A DNA stretch of 64,000 nt from Roseibium hamelinense (GTDB lineage: Bacteria > Pseudomonadota > Alphaproteobacteria > Rhizobiales > Stappiaceae). The stretch is from positions 186,001 through 250,000 of the forward strand of contig NZ_VLLF01000009.1 in the NCBI RefSeq assembly GCF_007830545.1, read 5' to 3'. Every line of letters begins with the position of its first letter. The first letter of the stretch is position 1. Made by a program: the position numbers and the translations under genes. This document shows, one piece after another, positions 41,622 through 50,185 of the stretch. The notes under the pieces were generated by a model. The model ran no database searches and was not told the DNA's origin. It saw only the letters and a list, made by a program, of their open reading frames with translations.

Positions 41622-42152
41622 TTAGCGTTGCGGCGCCGATTCGTCGAACTCTTCACGAAGATTTACGACAACCCGCCGGTTTTGAGATTGGCACGTAATG
41701 TCATCGCAATCCGTAACCGGCCGCTCGATACCATATCCCTTTGCCCACATGCGTTTGCGGTCAACGCCCTGCGCAACCAGCGCATTCAGGACTGCGTTAG
41801 CCCGCTGCGTCGACAGAGTTTTGTTCGCGTTTTCGCCACCCGGCTCATCCGCATGACCCTGCACCTTGACCAGCCAGCGGGTGTTGTCCTTTAGCCAAGT
41901 GGCTTGGCGCGCGATCGTCATTTTAGCTTCTTCGCTGACTTCTGCTGAGCCTTTGTCAAAATAGATTCGCCGCCCAACGTTCAACATGAACTCTTCTTCG
42001 GACCCAGGTTTCATATCGACAAAGCCTGCAGCTGCCGCATTGGTCACATTTGGGGTGGCTAGATTTCCTGCAGAATTACACCCCTGCAAGATTAAAAGCC
42101 CTGCAAGTGCAGCCCAACGCACGGCTCCCCAAAATGCGTCAAAATCGCTCAC
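41622..42152 (-). CDS. OmpA-family lipoprotein (Pal-like)
   Basis: About 176 residues. The hydrophobic signal ends with a lipobox, LILQGC, so the mature protein is a lipoprotein. The C-terminal OmpA domain (~60-165) has RRIYFDKGSAEV, KVQGHADEPG and STQRANAVLNALVAQGV, and binds peptidoglycan. Two Cys in DCDDITCQSQNRRV may pair. GTG 42152 is preferred as start, with GGGGGA nearby; ATG 42182 would put ten polar residues before the signal. It lies 53 bp after the L,D-transpeptidase gene on the same strand, which fits an envelope role. Much of Pal's usual Tol context is missing. Confidence 0.85.
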   Translation of the reverse strand: MSDFDAFWGAVRWAALAGLLILQGCNSAGNLATPNVTNAAAAGFVDMKPGSEEEFMLNVGRRIYFDKGSAEVSEEAKMTIARQATWLKDNTRWLVKVQGHADEPGGENANKTLSTQRANAVLNALVAQGVDRKRMWAKGYGIERPVTDCDDITCQSQNRRVVVNLREEFDESAPQR

Positions 42153-42205
42153 ACCATCCCCCGATTTCCATGAGTTCGCCATGTTGTATTTGTGCCTGCA
42201 GCCGA

Positions 42206-42850
42206 CTAGCCGGCACTCGACCCCAAATGTTCAAGCACCAGTACTCGCGTTCCTTTCGGGCACCTTTGGTAAAGATCAATGATGTCCTCAGGGAACATGC
42301 GGATGCAACCACTGGATACATCCCGACCAATACTCCAAGGCTCAAGTGTGCCGTGAAGCCTGTAGCCGGTGTCAGCACCATCACGATACAAGTAGAGCGC
42401 CCGTGGGCCGAGCGGGTTATTAGCGGCTCCGCCTTCTACACGCCGTGGAAGGTCTGGCTGCCTTTTAAGCATCTCGGGCGGCGGGACCCAACGTGGCCAG
42501 AGCGCTTTCCGGTCAATTCGTGCACGACCATACCATTTAAAGCCTTCGCGTCCGACCCCGACGCCATACCGAAGTGCGGTATTATTTTCCCATGTGACAT
42601 ACAAAAAGTGATTGCGGGTGTCGACCACAACGGAGCCGGGCGGTTCGTCGCTGAAATATTTGACCATTTGACGCTGCCAGGCGGAGTCGATTTTATCGAA
42701 ATTGGTTCGCCGGTAGCGGAAACCATTGTCTTCCGTAAAGCCGTCGAAGTAGGCGTTTGCAGCCGCGTTTGCGCGTGAGATAGAAGGCATGGCGAGCGCC
42801 GTGCCGGCACTACCCATACCGATCAGAAACCTCCGCCGTGACAAAAACAT
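42206..42850 (-). CDS. L,D-transpeptidase (YkuD domain)
   Basis: 214-residue periplasmic peptidoglycan crosslinking enzyme. The N-terminus MFLSRRRFLIGMGSAG with AMPSISRANA is a twin-arginine-like signal. The YkuD domain (~80-214) has FLYVTWENNTALRYGVGVG, the conserved His in YRLHGTLEPWSIG and the catalytic Cys in SSGCIRM. GGGAGGG six nt before ATG 42850 sets the start. It is followed by the OmpA-like lipoprotein gene; both would act on the cell wall. Confidence 0.93.
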   Translation of the reverse strand: MFLSRRRFLIGMGSAGTALAMPSISRANAAANAYFDGFTEDNGFRYRRTNFDKIDSAWQRQMVKYFSDEPPGSVVVDTRNHFLYVTWENNTALRYGVGVGREGFKWYGRARIDRKALWPRWVPPPEMLKRQPDLPRRVEGGAANNPLGPRALYLYRDGADTGYRLHGTLEPWSIGRDVSSGCIRMFPEDIIDLYQRCPKGTRVLVLEHLGSSAG

Positions 42851-42947
42851 ATCCAGCCCTCCCTCAAACACCGCACATCATGCGACGATGTCTTCGGGAA
42901 TATAAGGCTTTAGAAATTGCGTAACGTCAACTTGATGCTCAGACTTA

Positions 42948-43856
42948 TCAGGCTTTGCGGCGCTGTTCCCGGTAGAGCAAGTAAAGCCCAGACGAGACAA
43001 CAATACCGGCTCCAAGTAGTGTTGCGAGTGTCGGAATGTCTGCGAACACCAAGTATCCAAGCGTCACCATCCAGATGATTTGAACGTAAATAAAGGGTGC
43101 GAGTACCGGCGCAGATGCAATCCCATGCGCTCGAATGAAGAGGTAGTGCCCAAGCGCGCCCCAAAAGCCCGTCGAAAGCAACAACACCCAAAAGAACGCA
43201 GTGGGCGGCGCCTGCCAAACAGCTATGCCGGCTGGCGCCATTGCGAGTGCACCCACACACCCAGACAAGATGAGCATACCTGTTGGCGACTCTGTTGCTG
43301 TGAGCTGCCGTGTCATCAGTGCGTAGACGGCATAGAACAACATGGCCAACACAGAATAGATCGCAGCCCAATGGATATTTCCCAGACCCGGTTGCGTGAC
43401 CACCAACACCCCGGCAAAGCCAACAATAATGGCTGCCCAGCGCCGTGGTCCGGCCCACTCGCCCAGCATTGGACCAGCAAGGGCTGTAACAACAAATGGT
43501 GCGGCAAACATGATCGCAACAGTCTCTGCCAGCTGCAGATACTGGACCGCAAGAAAATTGAATATGGTGGTCCCGAGAAGGCAGAGAGCCCGCACCAGTT
43601 GGAGGATGGGCCTCCGCGTTCTTAAAATACCAGGTCGTCGCCATACCTGGAATAGAACCGCGGCGATCAAGACGTGAGTCACAAACCGAACCCAAACAAT
43701 CTGCAAAGGCGGGATTTCGCTTCCCAAATATTTCGCGGTTGCATCAAGGATCGCAAAACACAAGCAAGCGAGGATGATCAGCCCAATACCGGCCATTGGC
43801 GCGGTGTTGGCAGCGGTCGACGAAACACTGTTTGCTTGGATGGTTGGTTCGGGCAC
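42948..43856 (-). CDS. DMT-superfamily (EamA) transporter
   Basis: 302-residue membrane protein with ten helices in two EamA repeats (~20-150 and ~165-295). Hallmarks are LCFAILDATAKYL, QIVWVRFVTHVLIA, YLQLAETVAIMFAAPFVVTALAG and the second repeat's LAPFIYVQIIWMVTLGYLVF. It probably exports a metabolite such as an amino acid or S-adenosylmethionine; the substrate is not known. The start is GTG 43856, with AGAGGTAG about 8 nt upstream. It stands alone on the minus strand, divergent from ogt. Confidence 0.88.
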   Translation of the reverse strand: MPEPTIQANSVSSTAANTAPMAGIGLIILACLCFAILDATAKYLGSEIPPLQIVWVRFVTHVLIAAVLFQVWRRPGILRTRRPILQLVRALCLLGTTIFNFLAVQYLQLAETVAIMFAAPFVVTALAGPMLGEWAGPRRWAAIIVGFAGVLVVTQPGLGNIHWAAIYSVLAMLFYAVYALMTRQLTATESPTGMLILSGCVGALAMAPAGIAVWQAPPTAFFWVLLLSTGFWGALGHYLFIRAHGIASAPVLAPFIYVQIIWMVTLGYLVFADIPTLATLLGAGIVVSSGLYLLYREQRRKA

Positions 43857-43980
43857 GTGGAAGACTACCTCTAGTAAGTTGCCTGCACACTAGTGCAGCA
43901 GAGGAGTTCGCAATAGCCCAACGCTTTAGCTTTTGGTACGTCTAGCTGACCCTGCTGGTTATTAACTGGAGAAGCAAAAA

Positions 43981-44439
43981 TTGGCGCAGGTGACAATTCA
44001 AACGCCGGTTGGAGATATTACTGTTGTTGAGACAAATGATGCGATCACCCAGCTCGTATGGGGTGGTGCGGGAGTTGCCTCCCAGCCTACTCCGTTGCTC
44101 AACGAAGCGGGCCGCCAACTGAAGTGCTATTTTGACGGAACGCTGACGAATTTTGATTTGCCGCTAAACCCTTCAGGCTCCAACTTCCTTCAGTCAGTAT
44201 TTTCACAGATGATTAAGATTCCATATGGAGAAACCAGAACCTATGGACAATTGGCCGAGCGCTTGAACACATTTGGTCAGCCTGTTGGACAAGCTTGCGG
44301 GGCAAATCCAGTACCCATTATTATTCCGTGTCACAGGGTGCTCTCAGCCAATGGCTTGGGAGGATATTCGGGCAGGGGTGGTCCCGAGACAAAAATTGCG
44401 CTTCTCAGGCTTGAGGGAGGCTACCCGTTTCTCCTGTAA
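43981..44439 (+). CDS. ogt: Methylated-DNA-[protein]-cysteine S-methyltransferase
   Basis: 152-residue suicide repair protein that removes alkyl groups from O6-alkylguanine. The acceptor Cys is in PIIIPCHRVLSANG. The DNA-binding helix-turn-helix is IPYGETRTYGQLAERL, and GGYSGRGGPETKIALLRLEG is typical of the C-terminus. No Ada transcription domain is present. The start is TTG at 43981 with GGAGAAG upstream. An inverted repeat overlaps the stop codon. Confidence 0.93.
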   Translation: MAQVTIQTPVGDITVVETNDAITQLVWGGAGVASQPTPLLNEAGRQLKCYFDGTLTNFDLPLNPSGSNFLQSVFSQMIKIPYGETRTYGQLAERLNTFGQPVGQACGANPVPIIIPCHRVLSANGLGGYSGRGGPETKIALLRLEGGYPFLL

Positions 44440-44446
44440 GCCTCCC
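44415..44446. terminator. Hairpin overlapping the ogt stop codon
   Basis: Perfect 8-bp arms GGGAGGCT / AGCCTCCC with a 16-nt loop. It spans the end of ogt and the end of the convergent small gene. No T-run is present, so termination is uncertain. Confidence 0.35.
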
Positions 44447-44447
44447 G

Positions 44448-44663
44448 CTACAGGAATAGTTGGCTGAGCAGGAACGCAACTACGCCAAAGGTGATCCATG
44501 TCGCTGCATGGCGCATAGTGGCAGACTGCCCTACTCGACCCGACGGGCCTGGCATTTTACGGGACAGTTTAGACGAATTGAATACGCCGACGGAAACCCT
44601 TCGAAATCGCCGCTTCAATTCCGCAGCCCGGCGTGAACCGCGGTCTTCATTGATGGAATTCAT
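44448..44663 (-). CDS. Small hypothetical tail-anchored-type protein
   Basis: About 71 residues starting MNSINEDRGSRRAAELKRRF. It has a basic N-terminal half and a single C-terminal hydrophobic segment WITFGVVAFLLSQLFL, which ends the protein. The frame is open to 44753, but the longer form adds a Pro/Arg-rich leader. No family was recognised. It is convergent with ogt and divergent from chrA. Confidence 0.35.
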   Translation of the reverse strand: MNSINEDRGSRRAAELKRRFRRVSVGVFNSSKLSRKMPGPSGRVGQSATMRHAATWITFGVVAFLLSQLFL

Positions 44664-44815
44664 CGGCACTTCACTGCTCCCCGGTTTTGGTTTGCGATAA
44701 CGGAAACGTAGGAATGGAGTTTCCCGAATGCAAATTGGAACATCAGAATGCAATCATGTCTTGGCTTCGTCACGATGCGCGCCTACCACGGCAGTAAACA
44801 TTCACCGAGAACCGC

Positions 44816-46159
44816 ATGCCTACTCCAAAACACCCAGATAACTGCTTTCCGGAACCGGCTTCAGATATAGAGACCCCAACTTTGGCCGAGGTGGCGAAGG
44901 TTTCGCTCAAAGTAGGCGTCTTGTCCTTTGGTGGGCCAGCCGCGCAAATATCGATGATGCATCAAGAGTTTGTAGACAACAGACGTTGGCTGTCCGAAGA
45001 ACGATTCTTGCATGCGTTGAACTATTGCATGTTGCTGCCCGGACCCGAGGCGCAGCAACTGGCAACATACTGCGGTTGGATTGCGGCCCGCACATGGGGC
45101 GGTCTCATAAGCGGATTATTGTTTATTTTGCCAGGCGCTTTTGCAATGGCGATGGTGAGCTGGGTCTATACCCAGTTCGGTAACGTGGGTTTGATTGATG
45201 CCGTGTTTTATGGGGTAAAAGCCGGAGTTCTTGCCATTGTTCTTCAAGCGTTGGCAAAAGTCGCTCAAAAAGCACTCAAATCCAAGCTTGCTTGGGGCGT
45301 GGCTGCCCTCTCATTTTTGGCCCTGTTTTTCCTCTCTGTCCCTTTTCCAGTCGTGATCCTTGCTGCCGGTATCGCCGGAATATTATTTGCTCGAAACCAC
45401 CCTCAACCAATAGAGGCATATCCAGCAAAACTACCCAGAATTGCATCTACAGCCGTTACCTTGGCAATCGGCTTGTTGGCCTGGGCAGCGCCTGCAGCTT
45501 TGGCAACCATTGTTCTATCGCCGGAACACGTTCTTGTTGACGTGGCCCGCTTCTTCTCAACCCTAGCCGCTGTCAGCTTTGGCGGAGCCTACGCCCTATT
45601 GAGCTATATGGCGCAGGTGGCGGTCGAGACAAAAGGCTGGCTTACGGCTGGCCAGATGCTAGACGGCCTGGGTCTTGCCGAAACCACTCCCGGCCCCCTG
45701 ATTCTCGTCACGCAATTTGTCGGATTTCAAGCCGGGTGGACCCATCCAGGCGAGTTAAATCCACTAACCGTTGGCCTGCTTGCAGCGGCTATGACGACAT
45801 GGGTGACCTTTGTACCTAGTTTCCTGCTGGTTTTGGCAGGTGCGCCGTGGATCGAAAAATTGCGTGGCAACAGTAAGCTAAATGCCGCTTTGTCAGGCAT
45901 AACAGCCGCTGTCACGGGGACGATACTGAACCTTGCGGTCTGGTTCGCCATTAATGTCTTGTTCGCAGACATTCGCGAGTTGGAAATAGGTCCGCTTGAT
46001 GTGACCTATCCGATTCCGCAAAGTCTGGACATTGGAATGGCTGCGATCGCCTGTATCGCTGGTGTGCTTGTTTTTACCGCAAAACGCGGGATCGCAACTG
46101 TCGTTTTGACGACCGCATGTCTGGGCCTCGCAGTTCGCGCGTTAACAACTGGGATTTGA
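44816..46159 (+). CDS. chrA: Chromate transporter (ChrA family, long form)
   Basis: 447-residue inner-membrane protein with two homologous CHR domains (~20-190 and ~240-410), the long two-domain form that exports chromate. First-domain signatures are LKVGVLSFGGPAAQISMMHQEFV and LNYCMLLPGPEAQQLATYCGW; the second has FFSTLAAVSFGGAYALLSYM and DGLGLAETTPGPLILVTQFVGF. No chrB lies beside it, so regulation is by other means; the convergent MarR gene is the nearest regulator. Confidence 0.93.
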   Translation: MPTPKHPDNCFPEPASDIETPTLAEVAKVSLKVGVLSFGGPAAQISMMHQEFVDNRRWLSEERFLHALNYCMLLPGPEAQQLATYCGWIAARTWGGLISGLLFILPGAFAMAMVSWVYTQFGNVGLIDAVFYGVKAGVLAIVLQALAKVAQKALKSKLAWGVAALSFLALFFLSVPFPVVILAAGIAGILFARNHPQPIEAYPAKLPRIASTAVTLAIGLLAWAAPAALATIVLSPEHVLVDVARFFSTLAAVSFGGAYALLSYMAQVAVETKGWLTAGQMLDGLGLAETTPGPLILVTQFVGFQAGWTHPGELNPLTVGLLAAAMTTWVTFVPSFLLVLAGAPWIEKLRGNSKLNAALSGITAAVTGTILNLAVWFAINVLFADIRELEIGPLDVTYPIPQSLDIGMAAIACIAGVLVFTAKRGIATVVLTTACLGLAVRALTTGI

Positions 46160-46161
46160 AT

Positions 46162-46196
46162 GCTAACGCCAGTGTGCTTCTTATGCTGGCGTTAGC
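46162..46196. terminator. Inverted repeat between chrA and marR-like genes
   Basis: Perfect 11-bp arms GCTAACGCCAG / CTGGCGTTAGC with a 13-nt loop. The right arm overlaps the last codons of the MarR-family gene. It lacks a T-run but is long and lies between convergent genes, so a bidirectional terminator is likely. Confidence 0.6.
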
Positions 46197-46696
46197 TCGG
46201 TATTTCGGTCCAGTTCGGCTGTATCATCGCCTTCATTATCCGTTTCGTGATCCGGATCATCATCTAATGAAATCGAGAGATTTTTCTCTACCTGACGAAG
46301 CAGCTTGCGCAGTTTTTTCCGATCCTTGTCGTCCAATCCCGCCATCGCTTCTCTTTCGAGACGCTTCCAAGCCTTGTCAACACTTTCAACCAAAGCCCGT
46401 CCGGACTCAGTCAAATGTACCCGAGCCAACCGTCCGTCACTGTCTGACACTTGACGCCGCACATATCCCTGCGTTGAAAGCCGCGTCACCATTTTGGTGA
46501 CGGTTGGCGGCTGAACACCCAACGCCAAAGCAAGTTGGCTCATGGTGCGACCGTCAGAGTCGGCGAGCACTTTAAGCACCAGTTCCTGTCCGGGATGCAG
46601 CCCAATGCGCATCAAATGGGCGCCCGATCGCGCTCTTTGGGCCTTCGCAGCTTGAACAAGCCGGAATGTTACGCTTTTCTTGTAGTTGAATGCCAT
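46181..46696 (-). CDS. MarR-family transcriptional regulator
   Basis: About 171 residues. The winged helix-turn-helix (~30-110) has HPGQELVLKVLADSDGRTMSQLALALGVQPPTVTKMV and RLSTQGYVRRQVSDSDGR...VHLTESG, followed by a dimerisation helix. The last ~25 residues are strongly acidic (SLDDDPDHETDNEGDDTAEL), an unusual tail. The start is MAFNYKKS at 46696; ATG 46732 adds 12 residues and cannot be excluded. It lies downstream of the broken NAD(P)H oxidoreductase on the same strand, a common regulator-target pair. Confidence 0.9.
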   Translation of the reverse strand: MAFNYKKSVTFRLVQAAKAQRARSGAHLMRIGLHPGQELVLKVLADSDGRTMSQLALALGVQPPTVTKMVTRLSTQGYVRRQVSDSDGRLARVHLTESGRALVESVDKAWKRLEREAMAGLDDKDRKKLRKLLRQVEKNLSISLDDDPDHETDNEGDDTAELDRNTELTPA

Positions 46697-46810
46697 CGGT
46701 GAGGTCCCCGTCTCCTCAAATAGCCGAATCATCCAATCGGCCTGTTCAAAGTCGGGCGAACCTTAGCCACGCTATTTAACCGACGAATGACAATGGAGGC
46801 CTAGACGAAG

Positions 46811-47401
46811 TTAGTAGACTGACATCTTCCGCCGGACAGTCTCCAGGTAACAGCGCCTGACTTCCTCAGTTGAGCCGTCTATCTTGTAATGTGCAGTATA
46901 GCTGGTCTTACATTTCGGCCCGCACAGATGCCGCATACCACGCAGAAGCGTTCGACGACCCGGTTCGCCGATCAGCTTCGATTGCCACCAGGACGCGCCG
47001 CAAGTGGTTATGACAGCGATTTAATTGATGTGCTGCATTTTTGACTGGATAGCAGCAGTTGCCGTAGGCATTTCAAATGTAGCATGCGGAACCCATACCC
47101 TGTCTAGCCAGCCTTTCAGCATTGCCGGCAAACCAAACCACCAAGTCGGGTAAACGAACACCAAACCGTCACACCATTTTATGGCCTCAACGTGCAGGCG
47201 CACCGGCTCAGTGTTTTTATCGCTGTCGTGATAGGATCGTCGCTCTTTTGCGTTCATTACGGGATCAAAACCCATTTCGTAAAGATCTAGCAGTCTGACA
47301 CTGTGCCCGGATGATCGTAGAGTTTCCAGAACAATATCTCTGATAGTCGCATTGAAGCTTTCTGGGCAGGGGTGACAATAGACGACCAGCACATTCATCA
47401 A
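46811..47401 (-). pseudogene. NAD(P)H oxidoreductase (flavodoxin fold), broken by an in-frame stop
   Basis: Codons 1-126 encode the front of a quinone/NAD(P)H reductase (MdaB/NQO1-like): VLVVYCHPCPESFNATIRD, the FMN/FAD region YPTWWFGLPAMLKGWLDRVW and HATFEMP. A TAA at 47021-47023 (codon 127) stops it. Reading past that stop in the same frame gives IAVITTCGASWWQSKLIGEP and GRRTLLRGMRHLCGPKC, ending at TAA 46811, a total of 195 sense codons as expected for the family. The stop most likely arose from AAA (Lys) by one base change. Without readthrough the product lacks its C-terminal third. Recent inactivation or a sequencing error are both possible. Confidence 0.85.
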
Positions 47402-47438
47402 GTCATCCCCGTCTTCGTAGCATTCCAGAAATTTTTAT

Positions 47439-48842
47439 TCACAATGCCTGCAATCCCGGAAACAGGAAGTTCTTGCTGTTGCAGTAATCGTAGTGCGGAT
47501 TTTCCCATGCGATCATCTTGCCGGGATTTAAAAGGCCTTTTGGATCCGCGGATTTCTTGAACGCCAACTGCACCGCATCTGTCTGCTTCATTCCGCCTTC
47601 CTCAAGCGTATAACGGTGTGGGTTGAATATCGGACATCCATTATCTTCGTGAATTTGGATGATTTCATTCAATCTCTCCTCCGTAGTGAATCGGACGATT
47701 GGCAGACCGAAGCAAGTTATTTTGCCATCGAACCTTACAAACTCGAGATGTCCCGGCACTTCGTCGCCGAAGAGTTCGGTCATCTTCCGGACGCTCTCCA
47801 CCTGTGTCGGAAAGGGATACAAAACCTGAAGATATGTAATTGTAGGATCTACCCGAAGGCCGCGCAGAGTCGTGTGGTTCCAACTAAGTTCATAGGCGGG
47901 AGGCCGAGCCGTTCGCTCGCCCTCGCTTGCCAGGTCCGATCGATACAGCACTTCCGCAGACTTATACCGCGCCGCAAAAGTAGCAAATGCATCCATGGCA
48001 AACGGCGCAATCATACAAACGACGACAGATTGATCCCGACGGATGAACTTTTGATGGCGCAGGAAATAATCATGCGGCAGCGGCGCCGCAATCGGACCAA
48101 TCTCTTTTGCGAGGAGGCCATCAAGATTGCCCAACGCGTCTGAGAAATGAACGGCATCCATGAAGCCATCAAAACCCACCAGAACATCAACCCAATCATA
48201 TGACGCCGTTAGCGGCATCTCGACTTCTGTAATAATGCCGTTCGTTCCGTAGGCGTGCATAACCTTTTGCAGATCTTCACCCACCAAATCGAGCTGCCGA
48301 GGTTCAGCCTCCATAGTTAAAACGCGAAGCCGGTTCACGTTGCCAAGGTCGCGAAGCCCCCCCCAATTGATTGACCCCACTCCACCTGAGCCGCCAGCGA
48401 CAAATCCTCCGATGGTCGCAGTACGATAAGTTGACGGGTGCAATCTTAGCTCTTGGCCACTTCGTTTTGCCGCAACATCTATGGCGGACATGATTGCACC
48501 AGCTTCGGCGACAACGACACCGGTTTGGATTTCCTTAATACGATTGAGCTCGGACAGATTCAAAACCACACCGCCCGACAGTGGCATGGCCTGACCATAA
48601 TTCCCGGTTCCTGCTCCCCGGGTGGTAACGGGCACATTGTTTTCAAAGCAGACCTGTAGAACCTGTCTGATTTCCGCCTCTGTTTTTGGCGTAACGAGAA
48701 GGTCACCTGAAACATGGTCCAATTGGCGTTTTAAAACCGGCGAATACCAGAAAAAGTCACGGCTCTTTTGTTTGACAATTTGAGGATTGTCTTCGGTTTG
48801 AATGCCCTTGAGCGCATGTTTCACGATATCAATTGCAGTCAT
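47439..48842 (-). CDS. FAD-binding oxidase/dehydrogenase (GlcD-like)
   Basis: 467-residue FAD_binding_4 flavoprotein of the VAO family. The PP-loop region is VPVTTRGAGTGNYGQAMPLSGGVVLNLSELNRI (~70-100), with TATIGGFVAGGSGGVGSI soon after, and the C-terminal INPHRYTLEEGG-like IFNPHRYTLEEGG and LLNPGKMI are visible. Substrates in this family are 2-hydroxy acids, D-lactate or glycolate. GTAGGAGG before ATG 48842 sets the start; longer in-frame starts overlap the deaminase gene. It lies 37 bp after the cytosine-deaminase-like gene, probably in one operon, so its substrate may be a nucleobase-breakdown product (inference). Confidence 0.85.
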   Translation of the reverse strand: MTAIDIVKHALKGIQTEDNPQIVKQKSRDFFWYSPVLKRQLDHVSGDLLVTPKTEAEIRQVLQVCFENNVPVTTRGAGTGNYGQAMPLSGGVVLNLSELNRIKEIQTGVVVAEAGAIMSAIDVAAKRSGQELRLHPSTYRTATIGGFVAGGSGGVGSINWGGLRDLGNVNRLRVLTMEAEPRQLDLVGEDLQKVMHAYGTNGIITEVEMPLTASYDWVDVLVGFDGFMDAVHFSDALGNLDGLLAKEIGPIAAPLPHDYFLRHQKFIRRDQSVVVCMIAPFAMDAFATFAARYKSAEVLYRSDLASEGERTARPPAYELSWNHTTLRGLRVDPTITYLQVLYPFPTQVESVRKMTELFGDEVPGHLEFVRFDGKITCFGLPIVRFTTEERLNEIIQIHEDNGCPIFNPHRYTLEEGGMKQTDAVQLAFKKSADPKGLLNPGKMIAWENPHYDYCNSKNFLFPGLQAL

Positions 48843-48879
48843 TGCACAGCCTCCTACGGATGGGCTCTTGCAGGCCCAA

Positions 48880-50184
48880 TCATGTATCGAGCTCGCGATA
48901 ATCCGGCAAAGTGCGATCAATTGCCTGGCCATCGCGCACCACTTCCCGTGGCCCATGGGGACGCGACAAAAACTCATTCCAATTGCGCGCCCGGAATAAT
49001 ACGAGGTCCGCCGCCCGGCCTGGCGTAAAGTTCCCGCCGTCGAATTCAATCATTTTTGCCGGCGCCGCCGTAATCGTTGAGACCCAGTCAGAGACCGGAT
49101 GATCAAAATGCAGGGTCCGCGTTGCATAAGCGTAGACCTCAATAAGATCGAGGTCACCGTAAGCGTAAAACGGATCGCGGGTATTGTCCGATGCAACGGC
49201 AACAGGTATTCCGTGCGCCTTCATTTCATGAAGCAGTGTGACGCCGCGCTGCCTCGGGGTCCGGCTGGCGTGCCGGTCTTGGAGGTACATGTTGCACATC
49301 GGCAGACTTACAATACCGATATCCGAGCGGGCCACGAGGTCTAGGGTTTGATCAACGGCCCCGCTATCATGCTGGGAGAGCGAACAGCAGTGACCACACA
49401 CGATTTTACCATCGTACTTGTTCCGCAGAGCTGCTTCGGCGATATACCGCAAGCTGCAGGCTGAAGGGTCGAGTGTTTCGTCGACGTGAAAATCAAGCGA
49501 CAACCCATGGTCTAGTGCGGCATGGAAAACAGCGTCCAAATGTTCTTCCAGACGCGGAACCATATATGTAACAGCGCCGAGGACACCATCATGAGAAGCA
49601 ACCCGGGCCGAAATGTCTTGTAGAAAGTGATCGTCAGCATCAAGCCGGTCGATCCCGAAAAGACAAACGGCCTGCAGGTCAATTCTATCCGCCCACTCGG
49701 ATTTTATCTGCTCAAACAACGGCCACGATATTTCGTCCTGCGGAGGAATGCTATCAAGATGCGTGCGGATAGCGCATGTTCCGTGCACGTAAGCACACCT
49801 CAACGCAAACTCCATCCGCGTCCGTACGTCCTCCTCGGTCCAATGGGCTGAGCGATCGTCGCCCGTCGCCTGAAGTGCTCCTGAAAACGTTCCGTCCGGA
49901 TTGGGCTGCCGGTGCCAGATATGGCCCTTGTCGAGATGCGTATGCATGTCTATTGGCGCTGGGATCACCATGCCGCCATCGAGATCTATATAGTTTTCGA
50001 AACCGCCCGAAACACCTGCTGGCAGAATGCGCTCGAGCTTTCCGTCGGTGACGAACAAATCGACATGGGCCAGACAATCCTCTCGGTTGACAGAAAGCTG
50101 TTCAACCAACAGGCAAGTTGGAACATGGGCATTTTTCAGAACATAACTCTCGGCCGGGATCGGCTGATCGAACAAAGTCTTCAT
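48880..50184 (-). CDS. Cytosine-deaminase-like amidohydrolase
   Basis: 434-residue TIM-barrel metal-dependent hydrolase close to CodA. Metal ligands are in IDMHTHLDKGHIW, FHVDET and VCGHCCSLS, and the catalytic Asp is in VASDNTRDPFYAYGDLD. It probably deaminates cytosine, isocytosine or a related ring. GGAGGAATTGAG before the ATG gives a strong ribosome site; the start is 1 bp from the stop of the broken ABC permease gene, showing that the gene was built into the transporter operon. It is intact although the permease is not. Confidence 0.88.
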   Translation of the reverse strand: MKTLFDQPIPAESYVLKNAHVPTCLLVEQLSVNREDCLAHVDLFVTDGKLERILPAGVSGGFENYIDLDGGMVIPAPIDMHTHLDKGHIWHRQPNPDGTFSGALQATGDDRSAHWTEEDVRTRMEFALRCAYVHGTCAIRTHLDSIPPQDEISWPLFEQIKSEWADRIDLQAVCLFGIDRLDADDHFLQDISARVASHDGVLGAVTYMVPRLEEHLDAVFHAALDHGLSLDFHVDETLDPSACSLRYIAEAALRNKYDGKIVCGHCCSLSQHDSGAVDQTLDLVARSDIGIVSLPMCNMYLQDRHASRTPRQRGVTLLHEMKAHGIPVAVASDNTRDPFYAYGDLDLIEVYAYATRTLHFDHPVSDWVSTITAAPAKMIEFDGGNFTPGRAADLVLFRARNWNEFLSRPHGPREVVRDGQAIDRTLPDYRELDT

Positions 50185-50185
50185 C

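Noticed and set aside
48842-49049. Longer N-terminus for the FAD oxidase
   Set aside because: It would overlap the deaminase gene by 170 bp and is Cys/Arg-rich without family similarity, while 48842 has an excellent ribosome site.
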